Positions 9,885 through 20,051 of a stretch of 30,565 bases of DNA are shown one piece after another (the first letter of the stretch is position 1; each line of letters starts with the position of its first letter). Both the position numbers and the translations under genes were made by a program. The DNA is from Glomus cerebriforme (lineage: Eukaryota; Glomeromycota; Glomeromycetes; Glomerales; Glomeraceae). The stretch lies in the NCBI GenBank assembly GCA_003550305.1, contig QKYT01000523.1, positions 30,806 to 61,370 on the forward strand. The letters run 5' to 3'. The notes beneath the pieces were generated by a model. That model ran no database searches. It was given only the letters and a program-made list of their open reading frames with translations, and was not told where the DNA came from.

Positions 9885-11158
9885 ATGTCAAAGTTAAATG
9901 AAGATGTTCTCCATTTGATATTTGAAAAATTGCAATATCATAAGAGAACCCTTTTTTCATGTCTTTTAGTCAATAAAACTTGGTGTAATATTATTATTCC
10001 GATTTTATGGAAAAATCCTTGGAAATTCTTAAAGAAGGGAAAAGAGATGATTCTATTAAATGTAATTATTTCACACTTACCAAAAAGATTTGAATATTTG
10101 AAAAAAACATACAAGAAACCTTTATTTGACTATATTAGTTGTTGTAGTTGCTACAATTTAATTGAAATTAACAATTTAATTAAAATTTATGGCGAGAAAA
10201 TAAAAAAAAAAAGAAATTTTTTATTAGAAATGAAATACTCCAACTTTTTAATAATGGAAATACAAAATTTACACACTTATATATACCCTCCAAATTTGTA
10301 CATAGGGATGATTTGGTTTGGTTATCAAAAACATGCAAATCAATTAAAGAATTAAAAATTATTATTATTGAAAATTCTAGTCTTGATGACATTTATTGGA
10401 TTGTTGAGCTGATTAAAAGTCAAAAAAAATTAGTTAATGTCCATTTTATTTTTAATATAGCTCTGAGACTTTATGAATTTGATTATAAAATTATTGAAAT
10501 TCTTAAAGACTCATTGAATAAGCATGTAGACACTATTCAATATTTTCAGATAACCAATGAACATTATCTTCAGATAACCAATGGTAATTTTTTATCCTTA
10601 CCTTTCTTACAAGTTCTAATAGNTAGTCANAGCTTAAGAAGTTTNCAAAGCTCAAAANNTTTAATTANTTTAATTGAAAATACGAATGGATATCTTACTG
10701 AAATCAAACTTGAGTTCAATGATAAATATATTATTCAAGCTATTTATCAAAACTGTCCAAAGCTTAAATATCTTAAATTATTTCTTAATAATAGTTTTAT
10801 TTCAGAATTAGAAAATTTATTGATTAATTGTCAATATTTAGATGGATTATTTATTAATTTTGGTAGTAAAATCAATTGGAGTTATTTCTTCAAAATATTA
10901 GTTAACTTATCACCAATTAGTTTATTTAAATTTAAGTTTGGATATAATAATATATCATTAAAGTTAGGTCCTTTAAAATACTTTTTTGTTAATTGGAAAG
11001 ATAGACATCCTATTTTATTACAAATAATCCAACAAGTTAAAAATGCGAATATTGATAATTTGATTGAAAAATATAAATCAAAAGGTATAATTGTGAAATA
11101 TGATGATAATTTTGGGACTACTTTTGAAGATTTTGAATGGATCGAAGATCTTTATTAA
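9885..11158 (+). CDS. F-box protein, split by one frameshift in an A-run
   Basis: The start at 9885 opens with a classic F-box: MSKLNEDVLHLIFEKLQ, then SCLLVNKTWCNIIIPILWKNPW (residues ~1-48). F-box proteins link substrates to SCF ubiquitin ligases through Skp1. The frame from 9885 runs to about 10200. There the A-run 10202-10212 forces a change, because the continuation (RNEILQLFNNGNTKFTHLYI) is in another frame and runs on to the stop at 11156-11158. The downstream part is Leu/Ile/Asn-rich with irregular leucine-rich-repeat character and ends in the typical GTTFEDFEWIEDLY. Repaired length is about 424 residues, normal for this expanded family. One added or two removed A would restore the frame, so a sequencing error is likely; N bases at 10.62-10.67 kb support poor local quality. 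A recent pseudogene is the alternative. An 8-residue duplication (YFQITNEH, YLQITNGN) lies at 10541-10588. Confidence 0.8.
10545..10592 (+). repeat. 24-bp in-frame tandem duplication inside the F-box gene
   Basis: ttcagataaccaatg occurs at 10545 and again 24 bases later at 10569. It encodes two copies of an eight-residue unit around Q-I-T-N. In frame, so it lengthens the repeat region without breaking it. Confidence 0.7.
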
Positions 11159-11503
11159 TTATCTTTATTATATGTACTTTTTAAAAAAAACATAGATAGC
11201 TAATTTTTATATTTGAAATTTAAAGAAGACTAGGACTTATTGCTATTCACTATCTTAATAAAAGTCATATTACAAACTTATAAGAATGAACTCCTTTATT
11301 AGTATATTCTGTTCGATTGGATTTGTATCATAGCTACTGTTCAATCTGCTTGAGTTTATATTTCACTATAAAATAAGTTCTTATTTATATTTAAATACAT
11401 TTCATTTAAATAAATAAATAAATATCTAGAATATTATAAAATGAGTTAAAAATATATCGAAGTTTCTTTTTTCTTTTCCTAGGGTTTCATCAGGGGTACG
11501 ATC
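11159..11503. other. Intergenic region between F-box gene and minus-strand ORF
   Basis: AT-rich; nothing coding is seen. It should contain the 3' ends of the two converging transcription units. Confidence 0.4.
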
Positions 11504-11818
11504 TCAACTAATTGCATTCCCTTTCTCCATGGGTATATCAATAATTTCGTGATTCTGTTGCAATGCTATGAATTCTGCTGTGATTCGTAAATAAGTAAAT
11601 AATAAATTATATTGTTTTAAATCTTTTTGTGTAAGCTGCACCGCAAACTCATTTACTTTCAGAGGTTCTTTCATTAAACAATTATGTTTATAATTACTGT
11701 TGATAAGATTCTTGTTACATAAGTTGCAAGAAGTATACGTGTGTTGCATATCTAGATTATTGGTAATTTTGAGTTTCCATCTTGTTTGCTTTAATATTTT
11801 CTTTAAATAAATTTGCAA
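11504..11818 (-). CDS. Hypothetical protein fragment with a Cys/His cluster
   Basis: The open frame of about 104 codons has no ATG at its 5' end; the first ATG codes for the Met in LDMQHTYTSCNLCNKN. A pyrimidine-rich tract ending in ctattctag lies just upstream, so this could be a last exon. A C-x2-C followed by H-x-C (TSCNLCNKN, then YKHNC) could bind zinc. The rest is helical and polar (EFAVQLTQKDLKQYNLLFTYL). I do not recognise a family. It lies directly after the decayed kinase on the same strand, but continues none of its known motifs. Confidence 0.3.
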   Translation of the reverse strand: MQIYLKKILKQTRWKLKITNNLDMQHTYTSCNLCNKNLINSNYKHNCLMKEPLKVNEFAVQLTQKDLKQYNLLFTYLRITAEFIALQQNHEIIDIPMEKGNAIS

Positions 11819-11889
11819 TTTCTTTCCTAGAATAGTTATACAGATTGGTAAAAAAAAAATATAGTCTTTAACTGTTATCGGGGAGTCAT

Positions 11890-13060
11890 CATATTATATT
11901 ATCATGTTGAACCCGATTGATTTTTTTGGATTAGTAATCTTGGCTGGAATTAGACACATTTGTAGAATTTCCTTACATCCGACTGCTTGTGTTGATCAAA
12001 TCCAGTTATTGAGTAATTGAGTTTCTTTTTTATCAGCTTCTTCAAAAGTAGCTTTAATTTCTTTAAACGCAAATTCTTTTCTTTCTTGATAATAATATTC
12101 ATTATAATACAAAATCCCACCAGAATCTAAATATGACATATAATTCATTGGCTGTTGGGATTTTGATTTGGATTAGCATCCATATATCTACTCTTATAAA
12201 TTTCAGGAGTTCCTTTCCAAATTCTTGATCTAAGCCCATTGTATATTTCTAATGATAAGCTACAGTATATTATTATGTTTTCATTCATGAAAAGGTGGTT
12301 CTCCAGATGATATTTCGGTCATAATTACACCAAAATTATAAACATCAGTATATTATTCACCATTGAGTAATGTATGGTGACACACCATATATTTTATTAT
12401 CTAATTTTTGTTTATTTAAATGGACCAGATAATTCAAAATCTTGTTCCAATCATTTCCATTAACTCTTTGTAATATCCTAATTCATGTAAACTCTTAAGT
12501 TCTTATGATATATTATTTAAATAAAGAATTTTTTCTTTTCATAAAATTTTGCTAAAATTATTTAAAAGAACGCATCTCAAATTTAAATTTTCTGCAAATT
12601 CCGTAATTCTTTAGTTTCTGAACCTTTCGTTATACTATAAAACTTTAAACAATAATTATACTTGAAATAAAAAATTTCAGAATGTTTTAATCTACAATAA
12701 TTTTAATTATCTTTTCAAAGCAACTTTTATAGGATCAGGTTCATCTTTTTTTTCAACTTCCATCATCTTGTTTGGTATATTTTGGATTACCATCTATCCA
12801 TGTTGCAGAATACACTTTGGAAAATCTATCTTCACCTATTTGTTTTATATCTTTAAATCTATTAAATGGAACCCATTCAAGAAATAATAAACAAAATTTA
12901 TATCATCAATAATATTTTGCATTATAAATCGTATTCTTGATAAATTCATCAATATCATGATTTTCACTGGACCATCCTTCTATTATGCAATAAGGAACAC
13001 ATTCTTTACACCACAATTTGTTTGGTGGATTATAAATTTGTGATAAGGGAAAAGACGAAA
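11890..13060 (-). pseudogene. Decayed TKL-type protein kinase
   Basis: On the minus strand: WCKECVPYCIIEGWSSENHD, then DIDEFIKNTIYNAKYY (the N-terminal region usual for the expanded Rhizophagus kinases). Next is FLEWVPFNRFKDIKQIGEDR and FSKVYSATWIDGNPKY, where the Gly-rich loop has lost its second and third Gly. Later comes DFELSGPF (DFG changed to DFE), then in another frame KIYGVSPYI, TDVYNFGVIMTEISSGEPPF with a stop just after, and EIYNGLRSRIWKGTPEIYKS, YMDANPNQ from the C-lobe. A charged tail follows (RKEFAFKEIKATFEEADKKE). At least six stops or frame changes make this non-functional. The HRD catalytic loop cannot be found. It differs in sequence from the intact kinase at 16.5-17.8 kb and is a separate family member. 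Confidence 0.75.
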
Positions 13061-14766
13061 AAAAGCCAAACTTTTAAAATTTATTACTTCATGTTGATCG
13101 TATTAAAACAATAGGATTTACATCCAATTGTTAGTTCCTGGAGTACAATATTTTGTGTAATATTATTAGATGATCAAAGATAATTTTGCAGTAGTGATAG
13201 GCTATTGAATTTTATCATTTGAATCAATAATATTATTAGGGTTAATTTAAAATTTGTTACAAGGCAAAACTTCTTTTAAAAATTGATGACATTACGATTA
13301 ACTGATTTTTTTTAGTATAATTCCACATACGAAAAAAAATCTTAAGGGGCGCGACATTTATTAGGTAATATTTTAGGGGGTGGGGTAAAGCAAAATCTTA
13401 CGTGACACAAAATCATGCATTTTTATTGGTCAAAATTAATACTATATATATATTTAAATATTATTGGTTGAAAAAAACTTCTTATGAAACTAATATTAGG
13501 TAATATATGTTATCTATTGACTTATCATGTAACGTAATCACGTGTTTAAAAAATGCGACACCGATTTTCCAGAAAAATTTCCTTGAAAATTTTGATGATC
13601 AATTACTTTTTTTTTTTAGTCACACGTCAAAATTTTCAAATAATTATTGTTCGTCCTTATTAAATAAAAATATAAAAAATTACATATTTCAAATAAAAGA
13701 TATTGATTTTTGTGGCTATTGTTACTTGAAGGATTCATCAACCAATAATTTTTGTTTTAAATCAATTACCTATTGAAATTTTAAAACTTTATGATGAAAA
13801 AAGTTTGATTAAATTTTGTTAAATTTGTGATTATTTGGTTTAGATTTTGAGAATGTATCATTAAGATCTTGCTATTTGATTTAAATAAATTTTTAAAAGC
13901 GTAATGTAAATAAATAACTTTTCTTTGCCTTTTTGAATTAATAAAAGCAAATGATTGAATTATAGTTTAGAATACTCAGAACATGATTAAAATTGATTTT
14001 TGCATTTTATTCATGCGAAATCATTACTCCATCTTGCTCGTACGGTATCGCCAATTATATTTAGACGCCAGTATCAAAGGTACAGTATGTATGGAATGTT
14101 AATAGATCAAGCAAATTCAAAGATGCAAGCTAAAAATTAAGAAATAAGTTTAGGATATCAGAACTCAATATAAAGGTTCTTCTGTTTTGATGATGTAGGT
14201 TCGTTATTAGTAAATTTATATTGAAATATATTCGAATATCAGCCAAGCAACGATATCATGCATTATTTCCTTTACAATTTAAATAATATAATTTATTAAG
14301 ACCTTTTGTAAAAAAAGCTTTAAGTTGTAGAATTAGTTAATAAAATAAGAAAATGGAAAATATTGTTCTTTGTTCCCCAAATTGGTCTAACAATGTCGTA
14401 CAGTGCATCGTCGAAAAAGTCATGAAATATATCGCCACGTCCTGAATATCGCGACAACTATTTCAATATTTTATGTATTTACTGAGACTACTTTTCACAG
14501 TTTCACATAAAATTTGTTTAATATTACAATAAAATGCATGATTTGTTAAGATAAAATATTTGTATTTTATTAATTTTTAAAAAAATGTTACACAATGAAG
14601 AATAATTAATAGTAAAAATAGTTTCCTTTTTAGACTCTAAGTAATTATATTAATATATTAATAGAAAAAAGAAGTATTTAAATTGCTAAGATGTAATAAT
14701 GATATTTAATATACAATTAAAATAATTCTAAACTCGATTAAATTTATATCTAAAAAAAATTATAAT
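13061..14766. other. Long intergenic region with one doubtful ORF
   Basis: AT-rich. An 89-codon + strand frame at 13507-13776 (MLSIDLSCNVITCLKNATPI...) contains a 10-T stretch ending in ttttag that could be a splice acceptor, and Cys-rich residues (DFCGYCYLKDSS). A later frame near 13755-13800 reads LNQLPIEILKLYDEKSLIKF. Together these could be remnants of a spliced gene, but I recognise nothing. A CACGTG site lies at 13539-13544. The stretch 14020-14460 has patches of higher GC with no frame. The right end should hold the 3' UTR of the kinase-Sel1 gene. Confidence 0.35.
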
Positions 14767-17700
14767 TTACAAATAAAAATCCTCATACGGTGAAAGATTA
14801 TTTAATTGTTTCTGAGCAGATTGAACTCCTTGTTCAGCTGATTTTTTATACCAATAAACTGCTTGATTTATATCTTTCATAATTCCTTTACCATTTTCAT
14901 ACATAAAGGCAAGATTATATTGAGCTGAACTATTTCCTAAATTTGCAGCTTTTTGATATAATTCAAATGCTTTTTGATTATCAATTCTAGTTCCAATTCC
15001 ATATAAATAACAATATCCTAAACTATTTATTCCAGATGAATTTCCTAATTTCGCAGCTTTTTGATATAATTTAAAAGCTTTTTGCTTATCAACTCTGGTT
15101 CCAATTCCATTATCATAACAACTTGCTAAACTATTTATTCCAAATACATTTCCTAGATTTGCTGCCTTTTGAAATAGTTTGAATGCCTTTTGTTTATCAA
15201 CACTGGTACCAATTCCATGTCTGTAACAACTTCCTAAACTATTTATTCCATCTGCATTTCCTAAATTTGCTGCTTTTTGACATAATTCAAATGCTTTTTG
15301 TTTATCAACATCAGTTCCAATTCCATGTCGATAACAATATCCTAAATTATTTATTCCATCAGCATTTTCTAAATTTGCAGCCTTTTGATATAATTCAAAT
15401 GCCTTTTGTTTATTAACATTAGTTCCAATTCCATGTCGATAACAATATCCCAAATTATTTATTCCATCAGCATTTCCCAAATTTGCTGCTATTTGATATA
15501 ATTCAAATGCCTTTTGTTTATCAATACTGATTCCAATTCCATTATCATAACAACATCCCAAACTATTTATTCCTGATGCATTTCCTAAATTTGCAGCTTT
15601 TTGATATAATTCAAATGCCATTTGTTTATCAACAATAGTTTTAATTCCATTTTCATAACAATGTCCTAAATTATATATCCCAGATGCATTTCCTAAATCT
15701 GCAGCCTTTTGATATAGTTCAAATGCTTTTTGTCTATCAATATTGGTTCCAATTCCATGTTGATAACAATATCCTAAATTATTTATACCCGCTGCATTTT
15801 CTAATCTTGATGCCTTTTGATATAATTTAAATGCTTTTTGTTTATTAACACTGATTCCAATTCCATAATCATAACAATACCCTAAACTGTTTATTCCAGA
15901 TGCATGTCCTAAACTTGCTGCTTTTCGATATAATTTATATGCCATTCGTTTATCAATACTGGTTCCAATTCCGTTTTCATGACAATATCCTAAATTATAT
16001 ATTCCAGATGCATTTTTTAAATTTGCTGCCTTTTGATATAATTTAAATGCTTTTTGTTTATCAATATTATTTCCAATTCCTAAATGTTTAAATCTTCCGA
16101 GTAAAACAATAGAGTTTGAATCATTTGGATTATTTAATAATAAATTATTAAAATTTTGTAAAACTACATTATGTCTATTAAAAAAATTAAGAATTTCATG
16201 TTTTTCATTTCCATCTTTGTTGATATAATGATTAATTAATCTATTAACTATTTTATCAAATTTGTTCATAAATTGATTATTATATGAAGGTTCAATTTCT
16301 ATATTCGAATTATCAGAACTTTGTGAATCTTCATGTAATGTATTTTCGGAACTTTCAACAGAATTTGAAATGTTATGTTGGTTACTTGGTAATTTGATAC
16401 TTCTATTACGGTTATACACTTTACTTTTTTTCGTAATGACCATCTTTAATCTATCGACTACCTGATTGATAGTTGGGCGGTTATTTGGTTCGCTATTCCA
16501 ACAATCTACAAAATAAATAAATAAATAAATAAATAAACTTTATTAAAACAATATTATTCATAATTAAATCACGAATTTAAATTATATTTACCAGTATAAA
16601 TTTTTATGTATTCATCAGGCGTATTAGGAATAGGTGTCTCCCTAAGACCTTGCAAAATCTCCAGAATTAAAGCAGCATCATGTGGTTCATTACAGAAGGG
16701 CGGGTAACCGCTTGATATTTCCCATAGGAGTATGCCGACACTGTATATATCACTCTTTTTATTTAATGAATATACTCTGTTAATGTTTCTATGTCTACTG
16801 AAGCTTACTGGATCAATGTAAGGAATTATTCCAAATATTTTTGATTGAAGGTTGGATGTTTCATCAATCCTTTTTGATAGTCCGAAATCAGCCAACTTGA
16901 TGGTATTTTGATGGACTAATACATTATTGGAGTGCTTTATGATTAATTACAAATAAATGAAACAAATTAAATTAAAATTTATCATTATTATTTAATATTC
17001 ATAATATAATATATAAATATATTACCAAATCACGGTGCACAATTCCTTCCTCATGTAAACATGATACGGCATAAGACAGTTGAAGTGCAAGATTAAATTT
17101 GTCACTCCAAGTAAGAGTTTTAAAATGACTTTTTAAATAACTTCGGAGAGTACCACTATCGGCGTATTCCATTACCATGCAATATTTTTTTCCTTGATTT
17201 TCTTTTAAAAGAAAAAAAAAATTCACAAAGTTAATTAATTACATCAATACAAGATTTTTAAACCAGGAGAAAATCACCGTCTCTTTTATCACGTGATTAA
17301 ATTTAAAGAAAGGGGTAAATGACAACCAAACCTTTACCTAACCTAAACCTAGCGCAATGAAAGATTGTATTAGAGGTGATGACTTCCTCCTAGTTAATTT
17401 CTTTTTATAAAAAAATTTACATACCACAACTGGAAATTGCGACACCGTAAAAACGGATAATATTTCTATGAAAATCGACTTCACGCTGAAGTTTTATCTA
17501 AGTAATAATAAAATATTAATATCATGAAATACGTAATATATTATGATTGTATTATATTAAAATTACCTCATGAACAATTTCTTTAGCTGTGGTTTCATTG
17601 AAATTAAAAAAAGATTTCAGTGCAAAATATTCGTGAGAATTTTTCCAATTGGCACGGTGAACTATTCCGAAACCTCCGGAACCAATTTCATTAAAATTAT

Positions 17701-17788
17701 AAAATTTTTCATATTCATAATATTTAATATGTTCTTTAGAAATAGCTTCTTCAATCCAGTTAACCCACTCGTTTGTGTTATTCGACAT
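14767..17788 (-). CDS. Protein kinase (TKL type) fused to 12 Sel1 repeats, five exons
   Basis: Exons on the minus strand: 17567-17788, 17425-17497, 17026-17201, 16592-16934 and 14767-16505. All introns are GT-AG, and phases 0,1,0,1 join exactly to 850 residues. Kinase domain (~31-293): Gly loop GSGGFG (36-41), Lys58 in FALK, Glu80 in the C-helix, HRDL (154-157) with D156 and N161, DFG (173-175), activation segment ending IPYIDPVSF in place of APE, KSDIYSVGILLWEISSGYPP, and the C-lobe C-W plus R-P at 273-282. All catalytic residues are present, so the kinase is probably active. A Ser/Asn-rich linker (294-~402) follows, then 12 Sel1 repeats of ~36 residues (~403-834). The repeats should bind partner proteins and so direct the kinase. 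This fusion is known as an expanded type in Rhizophagus; the substrate is unknown. The exon 1 ATG follows a TATA-like element. Confidence 0.92.
14824..16113 (-). repeat. 108-bp coding tandem repeat (12 Sel1 units)
   Basis: The Sel1 region is a visible 108-bp DNA tandem repeat. Units 4-11 share long identical stretches, e.g. the codons for DKQKAFELYQKAANLGN recur almost unchanged. The first unit is two residues shorter and the last (AQYNLAFMYENGKGIMKDIN) is the most divergent. High DNA identity between internal units suggests recent unit duplication or gene conversion, so unit number may vary between strains and could be misassembled from short reads. Confidence 0.9.
16511..16537 (-). repeat. 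(AAAT)n microsatellite in intron 4 of the kinase-Sel1 gene
   Basis: Between six and seven units of aaat, close to the splice acceptor at 16506-16507. Length changes here would alter the distance between the branch site and the acceptor. Confidence 0.8.
17261..17395. mobile_element. MITE-like insertion in intron 2 of the kinase-Sel1 gene (candidate)
   Basis: Intron 2 (17202-17424, 223 nt) is two to three times longer than the other introns (69-91 nt). The extra DNA is bounded by imperfect inverted ends: aaccaggag at 17261-17269 and ctcctagtt at 17387-17395 match 8 of 9, and a looser match continues inward (aaaatcacc against ggtgatgactt). The centre holds ATCACGTGAT at 17288-17297. No coding frame. 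Removing it leaves an intron of normal size. Confidence 0.4.
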
Positions 17789-17834
17789 TCTTAAAAAATG
17801 AAAAGGTTCGCTAAAAATAAATATGAATTGATTT

Positions 17835-17841
17835 ATTTATA
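17835..17841 (-). promoter_or_regulatory. TATA-like element of the kinase-Sel1 gene
   Basis: Reads TATAAAT on the minus strand, about 47 nt before the ATG at 17788. The sequence is good but the surroundings are so AT-rich that chance is possible. Confidence 0.35.
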
Positions 17842-18056
17842 AATAAAAAAAACTGATGTTATTAATTGTACTTTGTCTAATTTAGAATTTAGGGCTATTA
17901 ATTTTTTATTATTATTATTATTATCAAACAAATACGCAATTGTAGATCATTCATTTCCTAATTGGATTTTTTTAATGAAATCTTTTTGTTTGATCAACAA
18001 CAAAGATTGTACACGGATAACTAATCGGATATGTCGATCATTTTTTACTGTGATCG

Positions 18057-18122
<66 letters not shown>

Positions 18123-18574
18123 CATCATTATTATTATTGTGCATTCTTAAGAACTATTTAAAGTAATTTCATTTTATTTTATTTTTTGCAAACTTTAATA
18201 ATGTTTTGACGCATCCGTTTAAAAAAAAATAATTGCGCTAATTGAAAAAAATATCTAAAGTTTTATATGACAAATATAACGAGATAAAACGTTTTAGAAT
18301 GTATTAATAATTATAATGAAATAATCGAAATAATCTGTATATTTTAAATAATCTGTATATTACACATGAAAATCTACAATATGATAAACTAATTTCATGT
18401 AAGCTGATATAGTTTTGATTAATTAGTCAGTTAGTCCATGTGGCACCCAATCACAATATGTATTAAAATCCTCCTTCTTGCCACTATCGTAATATATTAT
18501 AGTGATATACATTTCCTTTTTTATCTCTTATTTACGCGTTCTTTCTATTTAGAGAATTCGGCATTTAAACAAAG
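17842..18574. other. Intergenic region with a long poly-T tract
   Basis: Nothing coding is supported; apparent frames here are produced by the homopolymer. It contains the 63-base T run (listed separately) and a duplicated ataatctgtatattt-type stretch at about 18330-18362. Confidence 0.45.
18058..18120 (-). repeat. 63-base homopolymer, poly-T on + / poly-A on -
   Basis: An unbroken run of 63 T, followed by atcatcattattattattg. On the minus strand this is a TTA/AAT-type microsatellite followed by poly-A, the form left by the tail of a retroposed transcript. No element body was recognised on its 5' side (18121 upward). Exact length is unreliable in any assembly. Confidence 0.8.
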
Positions 18575-18855
18575 GTGTTTTCGAAAAAAGGTGGTCACAG
18601 CAACGCGGTTAAGGCTAATAATCATTCCGAAGATGGCGTGACAAATATTACAGATAAATCTGCATTAACCGAAAAAAGGAAACGATTATGTAAATACTTT
18701 TATACATATATGTAGTTATTATTATTATTTTTCTATTTTTAAAGTTATTTATAAGTAATTTTTTTTTAGTAGAAATGATAGAATTAAACTATACCAATTT
18801 GAATTCTCATTTTTCATTTGCATCTAAAAATATTAAATGTACAGACTTACCATAA
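18575..18855 (+). CDS. Possible 3' end of an unknown spliced gene (two exons)
   Basis: Exon 18575-18689 encodes a polar peptide (KKGGHSNAVKANNHSEDG, then VTNITDKSALTEKRKRL) at higher GC than its surroundings. A consensus donor gtaaat at 18690 and a T-rich acceptor (ttttttag) at 18768-18769 define an 80-nt intron. The joined frame continues LEMIELNYTNLNSHFSFASK and stops at 18853-18855. An in-frame stop (18566-18568) lies just upstream and there is no ATG, so a further 5' exon is needed or the gene is a remnant. I recognise no family. The support is only the frame-preserving intron and composition. Confidence 0.25.
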
Positions 18856-19425
18856 ATTTTTAAATAAAATTAAATTATGACAATATTACAATAACAATAC
18901 TGTCGGCTCACTTATAACGAACGATCTTCACTGTGTTACGGACTTATCAAATAAATAATTTTATTATTCAGTTTATAAAGACTTTTTTAATTAAATCCCG
19001 TATAACGTTTGACGAAGCAAAATGCATACAAGGCCTCCCACAGCAAAAACGATTATGTGATCTCTTTTAAATCACGTGATAATTAATCGTACGGAAAAAC
19101 GTATTTTCTGAAAGGTTAGATTAGCGATCATGTGATCATTATAATTATCTCAAATGATTGGTCGGATCAGACGAGAATATAAATAAAAAAAACTCCGAAC
19201 GATCCCCATCACCCCTATCAAAAGAACTTTAGACAGGTCAAGGGTTTAGCTTTTGGCTTTCGAAAAAAAACATACAATTATGAAAATACAAAGTAGAAAA
19301 CACGAAATACAACATATATCATTATGAAACAATTTAATATGTGATGTTGATTGGGGTAAAAAAACTGAGTAATTGATCGAAATTCAATTAATCGGCACTA
19401 GACGTGAATATATATATTTTTTTTC
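18856..19425. other. Intergenic region holding an orphan promoter-like block
   Basis: No ORF beyond about 15 codons on the + strand. The block at 19070-19260 (listed separately) looks like a promoter without a gene behind it. Otherwise AT-rich. Confidence 0.4.
19070..19260 (+). promoter_or_regulatory. Promoter-like block without an obvious gene
   Basis: In order: ATCACGTGAT (19071-19080), gatcatgtgatcat (~19126-19139, a variant of the same palindrome), ATTGG (19157-19161, inverted CCAAT box), TATAAATA (19178-19185), then a C-rich leader (gatccccatcacccctatc, ~19201-19219). The order and spacing match a fungal Pol II promoter pointing right. The first ATG downstream (19279) opens only 15 codons, so it may drive a non-coding RNA, a spliced gene I cannot see, or be left from a lost gene. 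Confidence 0.4.
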
Positions 19426-20051
19426 TTAAATAACATACCTCTTTATCTTGCAAGGTAAAAGTATGACCCTTTTTCTATAAGCATTATGTTGAGTATTCTT
19501 TGTTTTGAACGTTATATCACTTTGCAGATTCAATTTATTATTCATCTTTCGATAGCACCTTCTTTTCTTGCTTTTAAGATCCTTTATTAGGAGTATTAAT
19601 AGAAAATTCTTCATGGTATTATTTCTTTTTACTTCTTTTTTTTTTACAAGCATAGCGTAAACTTCTTTTGTTAGAGAGAAAACTTCTTCGATTTCGATGG
19701 CCATACACTTTTGCTTTTCTGCACTTGTACATTTTATTTTCCCTTGGTTTGTTTCATTCATTGCCTTTTTCATTTATAGAATTAAATTTTTCACATTGAA
19801 TTAAAAAATCATCAATCTGTTTGAAATTCTTGCAAGGGGTGCATTGCGACAGCAAATTTATCACATTGAATCACAAAATTATCAAATTGTGCAATAATAC
19901 CGTGCAACGTCTGGAAATCAGAACTATAACTCTTTGAAGGTAACAAGTCCAAGACTAGAATTGTCCTTTTTTTATTTTGTTGAAAATCGTATATCATGAG
20001 AAAATTTATAATTTTCTTATATTCATTAAAAAAGCGACGCGCCAATAACAT
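19426..20051 (-). CDS. Hypothetical minus-strand ORF pair, possibly one decayed gene
   Basis: Two frames lie head to tail on the minus strand. The first (19812-20051, 79 codons, ATG at 20051) reads MLLARRFFNEYKKIINFLMI and ends near QFDNFVIQCDKFAVAMHPL. The second (19426-19773, 115 codons) starts MKKAMNETNQGKIKCTSAEK and is very Lys-rich. Between them, in another frame, QIDDFLIQCEKFNSINEKGN resembles QFDNFVIQCDKF of the first, as if a short segment had been duplicated. The pattern suggests a helical protein with a frameshift near 19815. No family is recognised, and either frame could be chance in AT-rich DNA. Confidence 0.3.

Noticed and set aside
15183..15416. 77-codon + strand ORF
   Set aside because: Lies opposite the Sel1 repeats; its own internal repetition just mirrors the 108-bp coding repeat.
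17873..18166. ORFs made of poly-Phe (+) or poly-Lys (-)
   Set aside because: Created by the 63-base homopolymer; no real protein character outside it.
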